NCBI GenBank assembly: GCA_022360535.1
Contig: JAKSCP010000317.1
Coordinates: forward strand, 1 to 17,299
Source: Pseudomonadales bacterium
Lineage (GTDB): Bacteria; Pseudomonadota; Gammaproteobacteria; Pseudomonadales; Pseudohongiellaceae
DNA: 17,299 nt
Reading direction: 5' to 3'
In this document: positions 15,169 through 17,299 of the stretch, piece after piece
How the letters are laid out: each line of letters opens with the position of its first letter
How positions within the stretch are numbered: position 1 is the stretch's first letter
Made by a program: the position numbers and the translations under genes
The notes under the pieces: generated by a model
The model's database searches: none
Told to the model about the DNA's origin: nothing
Seen by the model: only the letters and a program-made list of their open reading frames with translations

Positions 15169-16869
15169 CTACAAAGCTCCGGTTGATAAAAGCCCCGTTG
15201 CGTAATCTGCCGCTCTCGCGCTGAACGCCATATAAGTCAGTGAAGGATTCTGGCAGGCCGATGAAGTCATGAAAGCGCCATCGGTGATGAACAGATTGGG
15301 TACATCATGGGCCTGACACCAGCCGTTCAACACCGAAGTTTCAGGGTCACGTCCCATACGTGCGGTGCCCATCTCATGAATGCGATTGCCAGGTTTGGAC
15401 AGATTGGCATTAGATGTTGTGATGTTGATACAGCCTGCTGCCTGAAACATCGCCACCGCATCTTTCACCGCTTCTTCCTGCATGATGCGTTCATTCTCAC
15501 TGTAAGTGACATTGAAGAGTGCCAGCGGATTCCCCCAGCGATCCCGCTTCGATGGGTGCAGAGTGACGCGGTTGTCCGGATTCGGCAGTTGTTCGCCAAA
15601 GGCCAGTACACTCATGCGCCAGGGGCCGGGTCGGCGATGGGCTTCCTTAAACTCGCGGCCAATACCTGCAATTTGTCCACCGGCGTTGCCTAGCGGACGT
15701 GCACCGCCCTGGAACCCAAAACCTCGTCTATAAGGTTTGTCGTTTTCAGTCACATTGGCGTAACGGGGAATGTAGATACCACCACTGGGTCGACGGCCAA
15801 AAGTTGTCTTGTCGTTGAAGCCATTCATGATGCCGGCTACACCGGCACTGCTCACATGATCCATCAGGTTTCTGCCAACCTGGTCAGAGCGATTGGCAAG
15901 CCCGTTGGGAAAGGCTTCTGATTTGGATTGCAACAGGATCATGGCTGATGCGATTGCTGAGGCATTCAGGAAAACAATTCTGGATGTGTAAGTCCTTCGC
16001 TCATTGGTTTCGGCATCCACTACCCGTACACCGGTAACCCGATTGCTTACCGCGTCATAGTCCAGACCCTGCACGATGGCGTTGTGCACCATGGTCAGGT
16101 TTCCTGTTCGCTCAGCGGCCGGCAATGTTGCATTGAGCGATGAGAAGTAAGCCTTAAAGGTACAACCATGATGACAACGATTGCGCGCCTGACAGTTGGT
16201 GCGTCCAAGCGAGCGCTGTTCTTCCGTTGCATCAGTGAGATGGGCGATACGCGCAGGAATGATCTTGCGCCCATTAAAAGTGGTTTCTACTTTCTGTTTG
16301 AACTCGGTTTCTGCATCAGTCAGTGCGAACGCCGGTTGAAATACACTGTCGGGGAGTTGCTCCAGGCTTTCTTCGGTTCCTGCTACACCGACAAAAGTTT
16401 CTACTTTCTCATACCAGGGGACGATGTCTTCGTAGCGCACCGGCCAGTCTACTGCCACCCCTTCTTCTTTGTTGGCGGTGAAGTCTTGCGGACCCAGCCG
16501 GTAGGTTTGTCGGCTCCACATGATGGAACGCCCGGCTGTGTGGTAACCCCTTAACCAATCATAGGATGTACCTTCGGCCTCTTCGTAGGGATGTTCGTCA
16601 TCTCTTACCCAGAAGTGTTTAGTAGATTCCTTGATCGCATAGGCGACACCGCCATATTGCTTTGGATAGTGCTGCTTGATTTCGTCCTGTGGCACATTAT
16701 CGAAGTTAGGCGTTTGCCAGGGTGTCAGTTGATCTGTGTAGTCCCGCTCCGGAACGATCTCCGGTCCTCGTTCGAGAACTAATACTTTTAAACCGCGTTC
16801 GGTAAGTTCTTTGGCGGACATGCCGCCGCTCATGCCAGAGCCCACTACGATTGCATCAAAATCTGCCAT
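15169..16869 (-). CDS. GMC-family FAD oxidoreductase (divergent-pair copy 1)
   Basis: A 566-residue GMC flavoprotein. The FAD motif is VVGSGMSGG (8-16), and the C-terminal catalytic pair is His498 (HEMGTARMG) and Asn541 (NPSLTYMAF). It has a cysteine set C226-x5-C232-x3-C236, different from the other GMC protein in this window. No signal peptide is visible. ATG 16869 begins MADFDAIVVGSG, which fits the family, and GAGG lies about 10 nt upstream; a farther upstream start at 16899 would add ten poorly conserved residues. Its first 52 residues match the partial plus-strand gene beyond the spacer almost exactly. The subunit 3 partner of this enzyme, if any, is not in the window. Confidence 0.93.
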   Translation of the reverse strand: MADFDAIVVGSGMSGGMSAKELTERGLKVLVLERGPEIVPERDYTDQLTPWQTPNFDNVPQDEIKQHYPKQYGGVAYAIKESTKHFWVRDDEHPYEEAEGTSYDWLRGYHTAGRSIMWSRQTYRLGPQDFTANKEEGVAVDWPVRYEDIVPWYEKVETFVGVAGTEESLEQLPDSVFQPAFALTDAETEFKQKVETTFNGRKIIPARIAHLTDATEEQRSLGRTNCQARNRCHHGCTFKAYFSSLNATLPAAERTGNLTMVHNAIVQGLDYDAVSNRVTGVRVVDAETNERRTYTSRIVFLNASAIASAMILLQSKSEAFPNGLANRSDQVGRNLMDHVSSAGVAGIMNGFNDKTTFGRRPSGGIYIPRYANVTENDKPYRRGFGFQGGARPLGNAGGQIAGIGREFKEAHRRPGPWRMSVLAFGEQLPNPDNRVTLHPSKRDRWGNPLALFNVTYSENERIMQEEAVKDAVAMFQAAGCINITTSNANLSKPGNRIHEMGTARMGRDPETSVLNGWCQAHDVPNLFITDGAFMTSSACQNPSLTYMAFSARAADYATGLLSTGAL

Positions 16870-16910
16870 GATGGTGTCCTCTTCCGTGGTTTCGAACAAT
16901 TTCAGCGTGT

Positions 16911-16996
16911 CAGATAGGATTTGTGATAAGGCGCGGCTCGCAGCTAATGGCCATAGCCCTTTGCAAGAGGTGCAACGACATCACAAATCCTATCTG
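16911..16996. repeat. Long hairpin element B in the divergent GMC spacer
   Basis: Perfect 17-nt inverted arms (16911-16927 and 16980-16996; CAGATAGGATTTGTGAT and its complement) enclose a 52-nt loop. The loop has a small inner stem, TTGCA-agagg-TGCAA (16961-16975). Its loop resembles the loop of element C in inverted orientation. It lies just 5 nt outside the duplicated leader of the minus-strand GMC gene, so it could act in that transcript's 5' region, as a bidirectional terminator or as a mobile palindromic unit. Confidence 0.75.
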
Positions 16997-17009
16997 CCGC
17001 GCCCTTTGG

Positions 17010-17106
17010 GAGCCCTGGTCTCCCGCCATAACCGCGTTGTGCCCCTTGGCAATATAGCCGATATTGCTCGCGGGACACGCCTTGTTCTGCCGGGAGACCA
17101 GGGCTC
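17010..17106. repeat. Long hairpin element C in the divergent GMC spacer
   Basis: Perfect 16-nt inverted arms (17010-17025 and 17091-17106; GAGCCCTGGTCTCCCG and its complement) enclose a 65-nt loop. At its centre is a perfect inner hairpin GCAATAT-agccg-ATATTGC (17049-17067), with partly pairing flanks between. The arms share no sequence with those of element B, though the loops are alike. It ends at the first base of the duplicated leader of the plus-strand GMC gene. Confidence 0.75.
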
Positions 17107-17141
17107 TGAAACTGTTCGAAACCACGTAAGAGGACACCACC

Positions 17142-17299
17142 ATGGCAGATTTTGATGCAATCGTAGTTGGCTCTGGCATGAGTGGCGGTATGTCCGCCAA
17201 AGAACTCACTGAACGGGGTTTAAAAGTCCTGGTTCTCGAACGGGGACCGGAGATTATTCCGGAACGGGACTATACGGATCAGCTTGCACCCTGGCAGAC
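17142..17299 (+). CDS. GMC-family FAD oxidoreductase, 5' part (divergent-pair copy 2)
   Basis: The first 52 codons of a GMC flavoprotein; the rest lies beyond the right edge. It carries the FAD motif VVGSGMSGG (8-16) and differs from the minus-strand copy at only two residues in this stretch (Ile39 for Val and Ala49 for Thr). AGAGG lies about 10 nt upstream of the ATG, the same as for the other copy. The two genes diverge from a shared spacer. Whether it is intact cannot be seen. Confidence 0.9.
   Translation, partial: MADFDAIVVGSGMSGGMSAKELTERGLKVLVLERGPEIIPERDYTDQLAPWQ

Larger units (their letters stand above)
16714..17299. repeat. Inverted duplication of GMC gene 5' regions
   Basis: The minus-strand arm (16714-16905) and the plus-strand arm (17106-17299) are homologous in opposite orientation. 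The leaders match over 21 nt with one difference (16885-16905 against 17106-17126), and coding identity continues to the window edge. Most of the coding differences are at synonymous positions: 50 of 52 residues agree. This implies a duplication old enough to have drifted silently while the protein is held by selection. The right-hand limit is outside the window. Confidence 0.85.

Noticed and set aside
16911..17106. Integron attC sites
   Set aside because: The size and hairpin form are suggestive, but the conserved RYYYAAC and GTTRRRY core boxes are missing and the elements lie in opposite orientation between divergent genes, not after cassette genes.
16811..17209. Open frames on both strands across the GMC spacer (about 100-115 codons)
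   Set aside because: They are produced by the inverted repeats and the antisense of the GMC start regions. Both begin in antisense of the same leader or coding sequence and have no ribosome binding site.

Overview
The window looks like chromosomal DNA of a Gram-negative proteobacterium, most likely a gammaproteobacterium living by periplasmic oxidation of sugars, alcohols or glycosides. The reasons are a type IVa pilin, an inner-membrane PQQ glucose-dehydrogenase-like enzyme, a signal-peptide PQQ dehydrogenase, Tat signals, a lipobox, and several FAD (GMC) dehydrogenases. Base composition is roughly balanced by eye. I saw no rRNA, tRNA, CRISPR array, phage gene or transposase, and no gene-free stretch longer than 300 bases.

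Left part (1-4990). A zinc-finger membrane protein is followed by a type IV pilin. Convergent with them (3-nt stop overlap) is a membrane-bound PQQ dehydrogenase. Upstream of it, also on the minus strand, lies a compact operon: ArsR-type repressor, AHSA1/SRPBCC protein, and two tiny XapX-type membrane proteins (58 and 54 aa) whose stop and start codons overlap. The operon has palindromic operator candidates at the ArsR start and a candidate terminator after the second XapX gene.

Middle part (4990-15152), all on the plus strand and tightly spaced. It opens with a secreted PQQ dehydrogenase, a B12-binding-type radical SAM protein and a PhyH-type Fe(II)/2-oxoglutarate dioxygenase. Then comes a set typical of 3-keto-glycoside metabolism: a Tat-exported Gfo/Idh/MocA oxidoreductase, a GMC dehydrogenase with a four-cysteine motif, its probable Tat-lipoprotein small subunit (gluconate 2-dehydrogenase subunit 3 family), and two secreted DUF1080 (3-keto-disaccharide hydrolase family) proteins. 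The inferred pathway is oxidation of a glycoside at C3 outside the cytoplasm, then cleavage or rearrangement of the 3-keto-glycoside; the electron acceptor and the real substrate cannot be read from the sequence.

Right part (15169-17299). A second type of GMC oxidoreductase on the minus strand faces away from a near-identical copy on the plus strand that runs off the window, forming an inverted duplication. The spacer holds two long hairpins. Their loops are related to each other (in inverted orientation), but their perfect 16-17 bp stems are unrelated in sequence. This is the most unusual structural signal in the window. The least understood gene group is the radical SAM / PhyH pair.
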